From NCBI RefSeq assembly GCF_023703465.1, contig NZ_JAMQGP010000003.1, positions 558,001-622,000 on the forward strand: 64,000 nt of DNA. The letters are read 5' to 3'. This stretch comes from Echinimonas agarilytica. Its GTDB lineage: Bacteria; Pseudomonadota; Gammaproteobacteria; Enterobacterales; Neiellaceae. Both the position numbers and the translations under genes were made by a program. The notes beneath the pieces are model-generated. The model was given only the letters and a program-made list of their open reading frames with translations. It was not told the origin of the DNA and did not search any database. Shown one piece after another: positions 40,301 through 49,218 of this stretch; positions within the stretch are counted from its first letter, which is position 1; each line of letters begins with the position of its first letter.

Positions 40301-40858
40301 ATGGATGCGCTCGAACTTCTGCTAAATCGTTATTCCCAGGGCAAATTGACTGAGCCCGCACCGTCTGACGCAGCGCTAAACACAATTCTTTGCGCGGGTT
40401 TACGAGCCCCGGATCATGCCCACCTTCGACCTTGGCGATTTTTAGTGTATCGCGGTGAGGGTCGTGAAGAGTTAGGTTGTATTTTTGAGCGGGCCGCTAA
40501 GAACAACCCCGATTTAAATGATGCAGCTGTGCTCAAAGCGCCCACATTGCCTTTGCGCGCTCCTATCGTCATAACAGTGATCGCCCAAGTCGTTGATCAC
40601 CCTAAAGTGCCACGCGTTGAACAATTATTGAGTGCCGGATGTGCAACTATGGCGATGCAGCAAGCGGCACAAGCCCTTGGTTTTGGCGGAATTTGGAGGT
40701 CTGGCGTTTACACTCAAGACCCTTATGTGAACGATGCTTTAGAACTTGGCCCAGAGGATGAAATCGTTGGATTTTTGTACCTTGGCACTGAACAGTTTCA
40801 GGGTAAACCGAGCGAAGTCCCCAATCTCTCTGACTTCGTTACCTTTATTGGCGAATAA
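40301..40858 (+). CDS. YdjA-like nitroreductase
   Basis: FMN-dependent NAD(P)H oxidoreductase of 185 residues, the size of E. coli YdjA. The N-terminal LLLNRYSQGKLTEPAPSDA and APDHAHLRPWRFLV carry the conserved SxxxL/P and arginine-tryptophan segments that bind FMN. GFGGIWRSG and EIVGFLYLGT close the fold. The physiological substrate is not known. It forms its own unit between two hairpins. Confidence 0.85.
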   Translation: MDALELLLNRYSQGKLTEPAPSDAALNTILCAGLRAPDHAHLRPWRFLVYRGEGREELGCIFERAAKNNPDLNDAAVLKAPTLPLRAPIVITVIAQVVDHPKVPRVEQLLSAGCATMAMQQAAQALGFGGIWRSGVYTQDPYVNDALELGPEDEIVGFLYLGTEQFQGKPSEVPNLSDFVTFIGE

Positions 40859-40903
40859 TCAATTAGTTGATAGCGCCAAACAATGAACTATTCTTTAGTT
40901 AAT

Positions 40904-40932
40904 ATTCAGTCAAGGTGGCTCCTTGGCTGAAT
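40904..40932 (+). terminator. Weak terminator or leader hairpin, nitroreductase/porin
   Basis: ATTCAGTCAAGG and CCTTGGCTGAAT form a 12-pair stem with one wobble and a five-base loop. The following sequence has only TTTC, so termination would be weak; it may also lie in the porin leader. Confidence 0.5.
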
Positions 40933-40985
40933 TTCTGTGATTAAAATTCACTGAAAATTTATTGGATATTTAAAAAGGACACACA

Positions 40986-42194
40986 ATGATGTGGATTAAA
41001 CGCACTTTAGCGCTTGCTGTAATTGCTGGCTCAACGTCAACTCAGGCGTTTGAACTCTACAAAGGCGATGAGCTTACCGCTCAAATGAAGGGCTATTTGG
41101 AGCTTAACGGTATTTATACCGACAGCGATACGTCGTTTAAGGATGGCACCTCAAGGATTGGTTTTCAGTTTGATCACCCCGTGAATGAAGAGTGGAATAT
41201 TGGTGCGTATTTAGAGTGGGGCGTCCGTACGACTAATTCAGGCAAAGATCTGAAAATTAGTGGTGATGAGCAGGCCTCTTTGTCGTCGGGCGATCCCGAC
41301 GATGCGATATCACTGCGTCAAGGCAATGTGTATCTGAGCCATGATCAATGGGGCGACATTAAAATCGGGAAGCAGTGGTCGGTGTATTACGATGCATCGT
41401 TCACAACGGATGTGTACAACGTGTTTGGTGGTGAAGCATCGGGTACCTATAACTTCGCATCAGACGGCGGTTTGTCGGGAACCGGTCGAGCCGACAACGC
41501 AATCACATGGCGCAAGAGCTATCAGGGATTAGACATAGGTCTGCAAGGTCAGTTTTCGCCCGGCGAGCTGGATGCTTCAGACTTCGACTCAACCAGTGAA
41601 GATGATATTCGACTCTCCACCATTGATGGTGAATTCGATTATGGTTACTCCATGAGCTTGGGATACACCTTTGATGTTGGCATGCCTTTGTCCATTCGCG
41701 GTGCCTATAATTATGCCTTGATTGAAGTGAAGGGTGAGGTTGATGGTACTCAGGTATCGGATGTGGACGACGAAGCATGGGTGGGTTCAATTACATTAGG
41801 TGAGACACTGTTCGCGAAGGGCTTTTATGCATCGGTTTCTTATGCGCAATCGGAGAACCATGAATTTGATGCGCAAGGTATCATTTATGATGCCGAAGGT
41901 TGGGAAACAGTCATTGGCTATGGTTTCAGCGACCAGTGGCAAGTCTTTGTTGGTAACAATTTGCTCAAAGCAGACGATTCAGATTACGCCGCAGCGCTTG
42001 AGCGGTACTTGGATGATAACCCTTCTGCAGGACCTTTGACTGACGACTATGAGTTGAGTTATTACGTAGCTGGCGTGAATTACAACTGGTCGCACCGAAT
42101 TAACCTGTTTGCAGAAATTCGCGTTGATGATAGTGATTTCAATGGGACCGATGGCGAAGATATTTACGCATTAGGCTTGAGATTTAATCTCTAG
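40986..42194 (+). CDS. Gram-negative outer membrane porin
   Basis: Trimeric general-porin type beta-barrel, 402 residues. Signal peptide covers about residues 1-21 (ends STQA, mature start FELYKGDE). GYLELNGIYTDSD, FQFDHPVNEEWNIGAYLEWG and QGNVYLSHDQWGDIKIGKQW are porin strands; the chain ends in ALGLRFNL, with aromatic/hydrophobic alternation expected for barrel assembly. AAGGA precedes the tandem ATGs at 40986 and 40989. Many Asp residues suggest acidic loops, as in marine porins. Confidence 0.9.
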   Translation: MMWIKRTLALAVIAGSTSTQAFELYKGDELTAQMKGYLELNGIYTDSDTSFKDGTSRIGFQFDHPVNEEWNIGAYLEWGVRTTNSGKDLKISGDEQASLSSGDPDDAISLRQGNVYLSHDQWGDIKIGKQWSVYYDASFTTDVYNVFGGEASGTYNFASDGGLSGTGRADNAITWRKSYQGLDIGLQGQFSPGELDASDFDSTSEDDIRLSTIDGEFDYGYSMSLGYTFDVGMPLSIRGAYNYALIEVKGEVDGTQVSDVDDEAWVGSITLGETLFAKGFYASVSYAQSENHEFDAQGIIYDAEGWETVIGYGFSDQWQVFVGNNLLKADDSDYAAALERYLDDNPSAGPLTDDYELSYYVAGVNYNWSHRINLFAEIRVDDSDFNGTDGEDIYALGLRFNL

Positions 42195-42220
42195 ATTTTG
42201 ATCATCAAGTTGCAGTTACG

Positions 42221-42247
42221 AGCCCTGATTGAATCAGGGCTTATTTG
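42221..42247 (+). terminator. Porin gene terminator
   Basis: AGCCCTGAT and ATCAGGGCT pair around a short loop, followed by TATTTG. It lies 26 bp after the porin stop. Confidence 0.65.
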
Positions 42248-42272
42248 TATCAAAATAGGTTGAATTTTGGAC

Positions 42273-42305
42273 AAAAAAAAGCTCGGAACCAATCCTGTTC
42301 CGAGC
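42273..42305 (-). terminator. Strong minus-strand terminator
   Basis: On the minus strand GCTCGGAAC and GTTCCGAGC (with AGGATTG-type loop) are followed by eight T. It ends either an rsmF transcript or an independent small RNA. Confidence 0.85.
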
Positions 42306-42420
42306 ATAGGGGAATGGCTCGTGATGAGCCGTGCGCTAACTAACTGGTGGTATAGAAGGGAGCCGCTCATCTGGGCGAGCTCACCTAACCCATGCAAATA
42401 AGTCTAGTTCAGGATTCCCC
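42273..42420 (-). ncRNA. Candidate structured small RNA or rsmF 3'UTR element
   Basis: No known RNA family was recognised. On the minus strand a GGGGAAT at 42414-42420 pairs with ATTCCCC at 42309-42315, closing a region of about 110 nt, followed directly by a strong terminator. Inside, GGCTC/GAGCC forms a local hairpin (42316-42330) and GAGC..GCTC another (42360-42382). A perfect seven-base GATGAGC/GCTCATC pairing (42323-42329 with 42365-42371) competes with both, as in switching RNAs. No clear promoter was seen, so processing from the rsmF transcript is possible. Confidence 0.45.
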
Positions 42421-42440
42421 GTTTTCCAGTCGGATTTCGG

Positions 42441-43865
42441 CTATTTTTTAGTGGAATTCATAACTGGTTGATCGCGTACGATTTCTCGTGGCAATTGATT
42501 TTTGAGACGGTTTGCTACCGCTTTTCCAAAGCCGAGAGTTTTGCCTTCATAAGTGGCTAAGCATTCGCCTTTGTTCGGCAGTCCTTCAATTCCTCGAACG
42601 TCGCGGCCTTGCAAATACTCTTGTGCTTGTTCTGCGTTTAACTCAAATGTTAAGTGCTTAAATTGATGGCCGTAAGCAATAGCAAATCCGTGATCCAACT
42701 TGTAATTACGTTTAAATCGCTCAGCAACACGAATACCAATGCGCTGGAACTTTAATTTACCAAATAGCGGTTCCAAGGCTTTTGGAAATAACCAAAATGT
42801 ATCATTGCGTTCAAACAGTTCCATGTCGTTGGGTAGGGTAAAGCCAAAGCCATCTAAGTATTGTTGCAGCTGTTCAATGTCATCGCGCTTGGCAAAATGA
42901 TAAGGAAACCTGCCAGGACGTCTCACTTCAGATTGGTCAGGCGCTGTGGCTGATTGTTTACGAAATGCGGCAACAAAGAAGCCTTCTGAATCGTATATCT
43001 GAGGCCAAACGTGCAAATAGCCTTCGGCGGTCACTGACTGCGCAGCGCCATCAAATAGATCATGAAGACTACACACCTCCACGTTGTCGCCAAACGTATC
43101 AAGCAAATGCTGACACACATTCTGATTTTCTTGCGCGCTCAATGTGCAAGTGGAGTACACCATTGCTCCACCCGCTTTAAGAGCGTGGAACGCACTTTCG
43201 ATCAGCGTTTTCTGTACCTCTGAAATTCGCTCAATACTTTCCATATTCCAGTTTTTCATCGCATCGGGGTCTTTGCGTAAACTGCCTTCGCCACTGCAAG
43301 GAGCGTCGAGTAACACCGCATCAAAGGTATTGGGCAATGCTGCACCAAAGATGGCTGCGTCAAAATGTGTGAGTGCGGCATTAGTAACACCGCACCTTTG
43401 CAAGTTGGCATGCAGAAATTTAAGGCGTGATGCAGACAACTCATTCGCTACCAAACCGCCTCTATTGTTCATTAAGCCTGCAATTTGAGTCGTTTTAGAG
43501 CCAGGGGCTGAAGCCATGTCGAGTACAAGGTTCATCGATTTTGCAACGTGAGCCAACGCCATAGGCGGCAGCATTGAGCTGGCCTCTTGAATGTAAAATT
43601 GGCCATTGAGGTGGCAAACATGATTGCCCAACTGGTAGTCAGGCGTCTCATTCAGCCAAAGCCCTTGCTCGCACCAGGGAACGGGTTCTGCTGCGGAAAA
43701 TAGTTTGCCAATCTCATTGGGCGCAGGTTGCAGCAATGTATTGATGCGAATACTTTTGCGCAAAGGCACTTGGCAAATATCCACAAAGGACTCAATGCTG
43801 AGATGCGGTGGTAGTATCGCTTTAATGTTTTGAATAAACTCTTGGGGTAAGAGATTTTTTGGCAT
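42441..43865 (-). CDS. rsmF: 16S rRNA (cytosine-1407-C5) methyltransferase RsmF
   Basis: Methylates C1407 of 16S rRNA with SAM. The 474 residues from the ATG at 43865 match E. coli RsmF (479). FYIQEASSMLP, the SAM motif VLDMASAPGSKTTQ, the cysteine motifs LLDAPCSGEG and VYSTCTLS (release and nucleophile cysteines) are all present, and a C-terminal PUA-like region follows. A start at 43895 is possible but extends beyond the family N-terminus; neither start has a strong ribosome site. Confidence 0.93.
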   Translation of the reverse strand: MPKNLLPQEFIQNIKAILPPHLSIESFVDICQVPLRKSIRINTLLQPAPNEIGKLFSAAEPVPWCEQGLWLNETPDYQLGNHVCHLNGQFYIQEASSMLPPMALAHVAKSMNLVLDMASAPGSKTTQIAGLMNNRGGLVANELSASRLKFLHANLQRCGVTNAALTHFDAAIFGAALPNTFDAVLLDAPCSGEGSLRKDPDAMKNWNMESIERISEVQKTLIESAFHALKAGGAMVYSTCTLSAQENQNVCQHLLDTFGDNVEVCSLHDLFDGAAQSVTAEGYLHVWPQIYDSEGFFVAAFRKQSATAPDQSEVRRPGRFPYHFAKRDDIEQLQQYLDGFGFTLPNDMELFERNDTFWLFPKALEPLFGKLKFQRIGIRVAERFKRNYKLDHGFAIAYGHQFKHLTFELNAEQAQEYLQGRDVRGIEGLPNKGECLATYEGKTLGFGKAVANRLKNQLPREIVRDQPVMNSTKK

Positions 43866-43947
43866 TTTATTTCTAGGCTTTTGAGGTGTCAGCATACGCT
43901 GTGTCTAATGCCGTCATATTAACACATACTTTTCAGGGAATGATCTT

Positions 43948-45177
43948 GTGCTCAATCGTGTTTGGTTAGTCATGATGGTTGGCAGCATTGCGGTTGCGTT
44001 ACTGCAGGTTGCTTTGGGTGAGTCATCACAAGTGATTAACGCAATGGGAGCCGCGTTATTTGCCGGTGCAGATTTAGCCGTTGATATTGCGCTGGGTTTA
44101 ATTGGAGTGCTGTGTTTATGGCAAGGCATCTTTGCCATAGCCGAACGCGCTGGTATGGTCGACGCGTTAGCGCGGTTCATGGCGCCGCTATTTAGAGTCT
44201 TGATGCCAGCTATTCCTAAAGGTGATCCTGCAATAGGAAGTGTGACGCTCAATCTTGCTGCCAATGCGCTGGGTTTAGACAATGCTGCAACGCCCTTGGG
44301 CATTAAGGCCATGCAAGATTTGCAGCGGCATAATCCAAAACCCGACACCGCCTCCGATGCGCAAATTCTATTCTTAGTGCTGAATACTTCATCAGTCACA
44401 TTGATTCCAGTGACCGTCTTTTTATATCGAGCACAGCAAGGCGCGTTGGCACCGGCAGATGTGTTTGTGCCTATCTTACTCACGACCTCTGCATCAACCT
44501 TAGCTGGATTGTTAATGGTGTGCGCCGTTCAGCGCATTAACATTTTTCAGCGTAGTGCGTTGCTCTATTTAGGAGTGGCCATTGCTGCACTACTAGCATT
44601 GGTTGGCTATCTTGGCCAGCTCGGAGCTGATGCCATGAGCCAACAATCTACGGTATTAGCGAATGTGGTGTTGCTGGGCTTTATCGCCTTGGTGTTAACT
44701 TTAGCGTCTAAACGCGGCGTGGCGGTATACGACAGCTTTGTGGAAGGGGCAAAGCAAGGGTTTGAAACCGCCGTGCGACTCATTCCATTTTTGTTGGCCA
44801 TGCTTGTTGCACTGGCACTACTCAGAGCGAGCGGTATTTTAGGGGCTCTGATGGACGCGATTCGTTGGGTTGTGATTAAGACCGGTGGTTCCACTGAATT
44901 TATTGAGGCATTGCCTGTTGCGTTTGCCAAACCGTTTTCGGGATCGGCTTCACGAGCACTGATGATCGACACCATGAATGCACATGGGGCTGATAGCTTC
45001 GTTGGACGGCTTGCCAGCATCATGCAGGGCAGTACGGAAACGACCTTCTATGTACTTGCGGTGTACTTTGGGGCGGTGGGCATCCGTAAAACGCGTTACG
45101 CATTAAGTTGTGGCTTGTTTGCAGATGCGGTAGGAATCGCCACAGCGATTGCAGTGGCGTATTGGTTTTATGGCTAA
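43948..45177 (+). CDS. Fused SpmA/SpmB (nucleoside-recognition Gate domain) membrane protein
   Basis: Polytopic membrane protein of 409 residues with a GTG start preceded by AGGGAA. Two Gate (nucleoside recognition) repeats are visible, one in the N-terminal half (NLAANALGLDNAATPLGIKA) and one in the C-terminal half (PVAFAKPFSGSASRALMI and MQGSTETTFYVLAVYFGAVG). These correspond to Bacillus spore maturation proteins A and B, here in one chain, although the organism type does not sporulate. Transport or regulatory function is unknown. It converges on letB. Confidence 0.88.
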   Translation: MLNRVWLVMMVGSIAVALLQVALGESSQVINAMGAALFAGADLAVDIALGLIGVLCLWQGIFAIAERAGMVDALARFMAPLFRVLMPAIPKGDPAIGSVTLNLAANALGLDNAATPLGIKAMQDLQRHNPKPDTASDAQILFLVLNTSSVTLIPVTVFLYRAQQGALAPADVFVPILLTTSASTLAGLLMVCAVQRINIFQRSALLYLGVAIAALLALVGYLGQLGADAMSQQSTVLANVVLLGFIALVLTLASKRGVAVYDSFVEGAKQGFETAVRLIPFLLAMLVALALLRASGILGALMDAIRWVVIKTGGSTEFIEALPVAFAKPFSGSASRALMIDTMNAHGADSFVGRLASIMQGSTETTFYVLAVYFGAVGIRKTRYALSCGLFADAVGIATAIAVAYWFYG

Positions 45178-45188
45178 GTACGAGTCGC

Positions 45189-47840
45189 TTAGTCTTTATC
45201 GATAGTGAGCTGCCATTGCCGCCATGTGTTCTTTGCCTTTGCGTGAAGTTTGAATCGAGAACCTTGCTGAGCACGTTCTCGAATGGCTTCGTTGTCGGGC
45301 GTACCAAATGCAATGCCCCCCGCGATGATCGTGGTGAGGGATTCGGCTTGAATTTTCATTCCACTAAATAACCCGGCTTCTGCTTTGATTCCAGAGACGT
45401 TCCAAAAATGCGTATTTGAACGTACCAAATGGCTGTAGTCAGGTTTGATGTTCGCCTGAATCACTACACTTTCAGAGCCTTCAGCCAGCTCAGTTGATGT
45501 GACTTGTCCGACTTGGATTTGGCGGAACAATATTGGCGAACCGACTTTAACAGAACCCAGAGCCGGGCTTTCTAGGTAAATTGTAATGCCATCGGTTGGT
45601 ACGGGGTTTTTTGGGGCCCCGTATCCTGCGTTAAATTGTTGACGAGTGGCGCCGGTACCCGGTAGCGCGATAATAAAATCTCCGGTCAATAGTGCTTTAG
45701 GGTTTGATACACCATCAATTCCAATAGAGCCCGACTCAATCCAAAACTGGGTGCTCTGTCTCATGAAACTATCGGCGTAGAGTTGTTCCAAATATACTTG
45801 CGCGTTGACGTGATTTAGCCCCGGATCCAATACAATATCGTTGACTTCGCCAATTTGAAAACCGCCATAAAAGACTTTTGTACCCTGCGTCACACTGGTG
45901 CTCACAGGCAGTTCTATGTTGATGACTGACACGGTTTCCATCGCGATCTTTTGATTCGAATATAGCTCAAATTCCAACGGGCCTTTGGCCGAAGCTTCAG
46001 AGTTGGGAGTGTCGAATGCAATGCCACCTAAAGCTGCCGCAATCAGTGAGCCGGTTTGGACTTCTAGCCCTGTTAAGTCGGCTTTGAACTTAATGCCGCC
46101 CATTTGCCAGAAGCGAGATGATTGATTCAATAAGTGCGCATATTTAGCTTGTACGCCGGCAGTCATAATTACTTTTCTTTGGTCATTCAGTTCAACGCTA
46201 AGGATTTCGCCCACGGGTAAATCTTTAAAGTACACTGGGGCTTCAGCTTGCAGCCCATGAACGTCGTCCGACACTATTTTTATTAGTTTTGGTTTGGTGC
46301 GCTTGCCTACAACTGCAGCTTCGATTGTTGAGTAAAGCGCAAGGTTTTGACCGTCTTTCGCTGGCGAAGCATCTTTCCATTGGTTACCGCGCATGAGCGT
46401 AATACCGCCCATTAACACCTGTTCTATGGGTTTAGTGTCAATGGTTAATCCGCGCAGGCTCGCTTTCACATCAATACCAGAGTTGACATAAAATCTAGAT
46501 TTATCGGTCACTAAGTGCGTGTATACAGGGTTAATTACAACATCAAATTCAACCGAGTTGTCGTCGCTTAACACCACATCGCGAATATGACCAATGGTCA
46601 GCCCTCGATAGAAAATCGTTTTGCCCGCGCTTAATCCATAAGAGTTTGGGGCGTGAAGTGTAATGTTTAACGAACCAGGGAGTGCGGGTTCATTTGGCTG
46701 AATTTTAAAGTGCCTCAATTCGCTGGGCTTTGTGGCGGGCGAAAATTGAATTCGATAACCCAATACAATCGTATCGAGGTTTTCTATTCCAGCCATCGAA
46801 ATTTTGGGTTTCACCAGCCAGAACTGACTATCGTCGCCTAATAGTTCATTGAGCGAAGGATCGAGGTGTGCCTCTCCTGTTACATAGGTCTGGTCGTCGC
46901 TTAAACGAATATTCTCGAACGTCCCTATGGGAACGCCTAGGTAACGAATCTCTGTTCCACTTAGAGCCAGGCCGTCGGCTACATGGATAGTGAGCGCAAT
47001 CTGAATGCCTCGGTCTGCTTCATCCAGTGAGGGGTATAGAACAAATTCTTGCTCTTCGGCTTCGAGCGGATCACTGCCCAAAGGGCTGTCGAATGCGATT
47101 CCACCAGCGATGATGGTGGCGAGGCTTTCGGTTTGCACTTCAACACCGCTAATTCCAGCGGACACTCGCACGCCACTGACGTTCCAAAAGCGACTGTCTT
47201 TGGTGACCAAGTGAATATATTCACTGTTAATTTGGACTTGAACCATGACGTCGTGGCGCTCGTCATCGAGCTTTATTTTTACCACTTCGCCGACTGCGAA
47301 ATGGCGGTAATAAACGGGAGAACCAACGGATAAGCTGCCTAGTGTTGGCGTACGTAGGCGAACGATCAGATCGTCGTCTGTCAGTTGTAATGGTGCTTCC
47401 TTAACGGCTTCAAATTCGCGTTCTTTGGGACCTTCACCGGGTTGAACTGCAATGTAATTTCCCGACAAAATAGTGTCGAGCCCTGAGATTCTAGTGAGTG
47501 AGGCTTGCGGGCGCACTAGCCAAAACTGTGTGCCTCGGGTCAGTGCACTTTCAGCTCGAGGGTCCATTTCTACCAGCACGTTCACACCAAGTAAGCGTTG
47601 ATCGGGTTCGATTGTTTTGACCTTACCAACGACTAAACCTTTGTACTTGACTGGTGTTTTATCTTCGATGATGCCGTTTCCATCTGGAAAATGAATCGAA
47701 ATCATAATGCCTGCTTGGCTGAGGCTTTGGTATGCAAGGTAGCCACCTAGCAATAGCGCGATGATTGGCAGCAACCAAATTGCGGAAATAGGAGACTTCT
47801 TTTTAATCAGTGGTTGCGCGGCTATCGAATCATTTGGCAA
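45189..47840 (-). CDS. letB: LetB/YebT intermembrane lipid transport protein, seven MCE domains
   Basis: MCE-repeat protein of 883 residues, matching E. coli LetB (877). One N-terminal membrane helix (about residues 18-38) is followed by MCE domains with recurrent YxG.xVG.V patterns, such as VKYKGLVVGKV, VYYRHFAVGEV, IRYLGVPIGTF, IFYRGLTIGHI, VYFKDLPVGEI, VFYGGFQIGEV and ILFRQIQVGQV: seven copies can be counted. In E. coli seven stacked hexameric rings form a tunnel for lipids across the periplasm. It follows two LetA half genes in one operon. Confidence 0.95.
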   Translation of the reverse strand: MPNDSIAAQPLIKKKSPISAIWLLPIIALLLGGYLAYQSLSQAGIMISIHFPDGNGIIEDKTPVKYKGLVVGKVKTIEPDQRLLGVNVLVEMDPRAESALTRGTQFWLVRPQASLTRISGLDTILSGNYIAVQPGEGPKEREFEAVKEAPLQLTDDDLIVRLRTPTLGSLSVGSPVYYRHFAVGEVVKIKLDDERHDVMVQVQINSEYIHLVTKDSRFWNVSGVRVSAGISGVEVQTESLATIIAGGIAFDSPLGSDPLEAEEQEFVLYPSLDEADRGIQIALTIHVADGLALSGTEIRYLGVPIGTFENIRLSDDQTYVTGEAHLDPSLNELLGDDSQFWLVKPKISMAGIENLDTIVLGYRIQFSPATKPSELRHFKIQPNEPALPGSLNITLHAPNSYGLSAGKTIFYRGLTIGHIRDVVLSDDNSVEFDVVINPVYTHLVTDKSRFYVNSGIDVKASLRGLTIDTKPIEQVLMGGITLMRGNQWKDASPAKDGQNLALYSTIEAAVVGKRTKPKLIKIVSDDVHGLQAEAPVYFKDLPVGEILSVELNDQRKVIMTAGVQAKYAHLLNQSSRFWQMGGIKFKADLTGLEVQTGSLIAAALGGIAFDTPNSEASAKGPLEFELYSNQKIAMETVSVINIELPVSTSVTQGTKVFYGGFQIGEVNDIVLDPGLNHVNAQVYLEQLYADSFMRQSTQFWIESGSIGIDGVSNPKALLTGDFIIALPGTGATRQQFNAGYGAPKNPVPTDGITIYLESPALGSVKVGSPILFRQIQVGQVTSTELAEGSESVVIQANIKPDYSHLVRSNTHFWNVSGIKAEAGLFSGMKIQAESLTTIIAGGIAFGTPDNEAIRERAQQGSRFKLHAKAKNTWRQWQLTIDKD

Positions 47841-47850
47841 AGCATTTTCC

Positions 47851-48465
47851 TTAATCGTTTACATCGTCCCAAATTAGACGTGTATCAAAGCTCTCGGTGG
47901 CAAGTACGGTGAGCAGAATCACCATTGCAAATGCGGTTGCTGCAGGTCCACAGGAGAAGTCCAATATTTGTCCAAGGTTGACTAACGTGGCCATGATAGA
48001 GATGACGAATAAATCTAACATTGACCATTTTCCTATCCATTCAATCGCATGATACATGCGGAGTCTTGATTTCCGGTTGCGTAAAATATTAAATTTTAAA
48101 CTGATTAATATAAAACTCAGGCCAATAATTTTAGCGAAAGGAATTGCAATGCTGGCCGTAAATACAATGAGTGCAATGGGCAGCATATCGGCTGCTGCTA
48201 ACGCAATAACGCCAGACATAATCGTATCTTCTTGAACCGTGCCGCTTTTCGTAAAATAGCTAATAGGATAGATATTGGCAGGTAAAAAAAGAATAAGTGC
48301 AGCGATGAGGCAAGCCCATGTCCGTTGCAAACTATTTGGTGATCGTTGATAAAGTTTAGTCTCACATCGGGGGCAGGCAACGTGCCCCACATCAATTTCA
48401 ATGTGCTCACATAGCTTATTGCAGCAATGGCAAACCACTAACCCTCGTTCATATGCGCTAGCCAT
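47851..48465 (-). CDS. letA: LetA/PqiA domain protein, second (C-terminal) half
   Basis: Inner-membrane protein of 204 residues from the ATG at 48465 (MASAYERGLVVCHCCNKL). It has a zinc-ribbon start (CHCC then CPRC) followed by four hydrophobic helices, the PqiA domain. The gene corresponds to the second half of the usual two-domain LetA (about 430 residues). It begins eight bases inside the first half gene, in another frame, and letB starts about 10 bp downstream. The split looks functional, since each part has its own zinc ribbon. Confidence 0.85.
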   Translation of the reverse strand: MASAYERGLVVCHCCNKLCEHIEIDVGHVACPRCETKLYQRSPNSLQRTWACLIAALILFLPANIYPISYFTKSGTVQEDTIMSGVIALAAADMLPIALIVFTASIAIPFAKIIGLSFILISLKFNILRNRKSRLRMYHAIEWIGKWSMLDLFVISIMATLVNLGQILDFSCGPAATAFAMVILLTVLATESFDTRLIWDDVND

Positions 48466-49075
48466 GAGATTGCCTTTGTTCAATGAGGTGCCACATATAA
48501 TGCCGATTAAACTGCTGCGCAAGGGCAATTAATACTGCAAACATAAACACATAGCTGACCAGGCCTAAGCCAAAATAGATATCTGCATAATCCTTGAGTT
48601 TAAATACTGCGACTAAAAAGCTAATCAAATAGATCTCAAGCATGGCCCACTTTCTAATGCGATTCATGATTTTCATGAGCACGACTAAAGTCGATGGCGC
48701 CCATTGCCGTTTATAGCCGTAAAGCAACGCGATCAGACACCCCATTGTAACCAGGGGGGCCACTGCACCGGCAAAAATGACCAGCGAGCCGACAAACCAG
48801 AAACCGCCATCAATGAGCGTTAAACCCGCGCCCCAAATAGTGGTACTGAGTTCTTGGTTAAATAACCGAATGGTAATGAGTGGCAAAAAATTGGATGGAA
48901 ACCAGAGAATAAATCCAGTAAAAGCGAGAGCAAAGAGGCCATCGAGTTTGAACGGACTGTGACTAAAAATACGTTTGCCACACCGAGGGCAGTTGGCGTC
49001 ATTATGTGGTGGCACTTCTAATAACGATACCAAGAGATCGCAATCTGTGCACGCGACCATGTGTGGCTTAGCCAT
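48458..49075 (-). CDS. letA: LetA/PqiA domain protein, first (N-terminal) half
   Basis: Inner-membrane protein of 205 residues with a zinc ribbon (CTDC, then CPRCGKR) and four hydrophobic helices of the PqiA domain. It is the first gene of the letA-letA-letB operon. The LetA partner is thought to feed lipids into or out of the LetB tunnel. The stop overlaps the start of the second half by eight bases, so the pair would be translated together. Confidence 0.85.
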   Translation of the reverse strand: MAKPHMVACTDCDLLVSLLEVPPHNDANCPRCGKRIFSHSPFKLDGLFALAFTGFILWFPSNFLPLITIRLFNQELSTTIWGAGLTLIDGGFWFVGSLVIFAGAVAPLVTMGCLIALLYGYKRQWAPSTLVVLMKIMNRIRKWAMLEIYLISFLVAVFKLKDYADIYFGLGLVSYVFMFAVLIALAQQFNRHYMWHLIEQRQSHG

Positions 49076-49218
49076 CTGTACTCCAAGCTCAGTCTAGAGT
49101 CAGGTGAATTTTAATGATTTCAGTGTATTAACAGAACTAGTTTTTGTCTAGTGGGTTAACCGTAGAGCCGAATTAAAAGCCCGTGTACAATACCCTGAAA
49201 ATTCCACAGAGGCTTTTT

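Noticed and set aside
47851-49075. letA read as a frameshifted pseudogene
   Set aside because: Both halves have proper starts, complete PqiA domains with zinc ribbons, and a short coupling overlap, which fits a functional split better.
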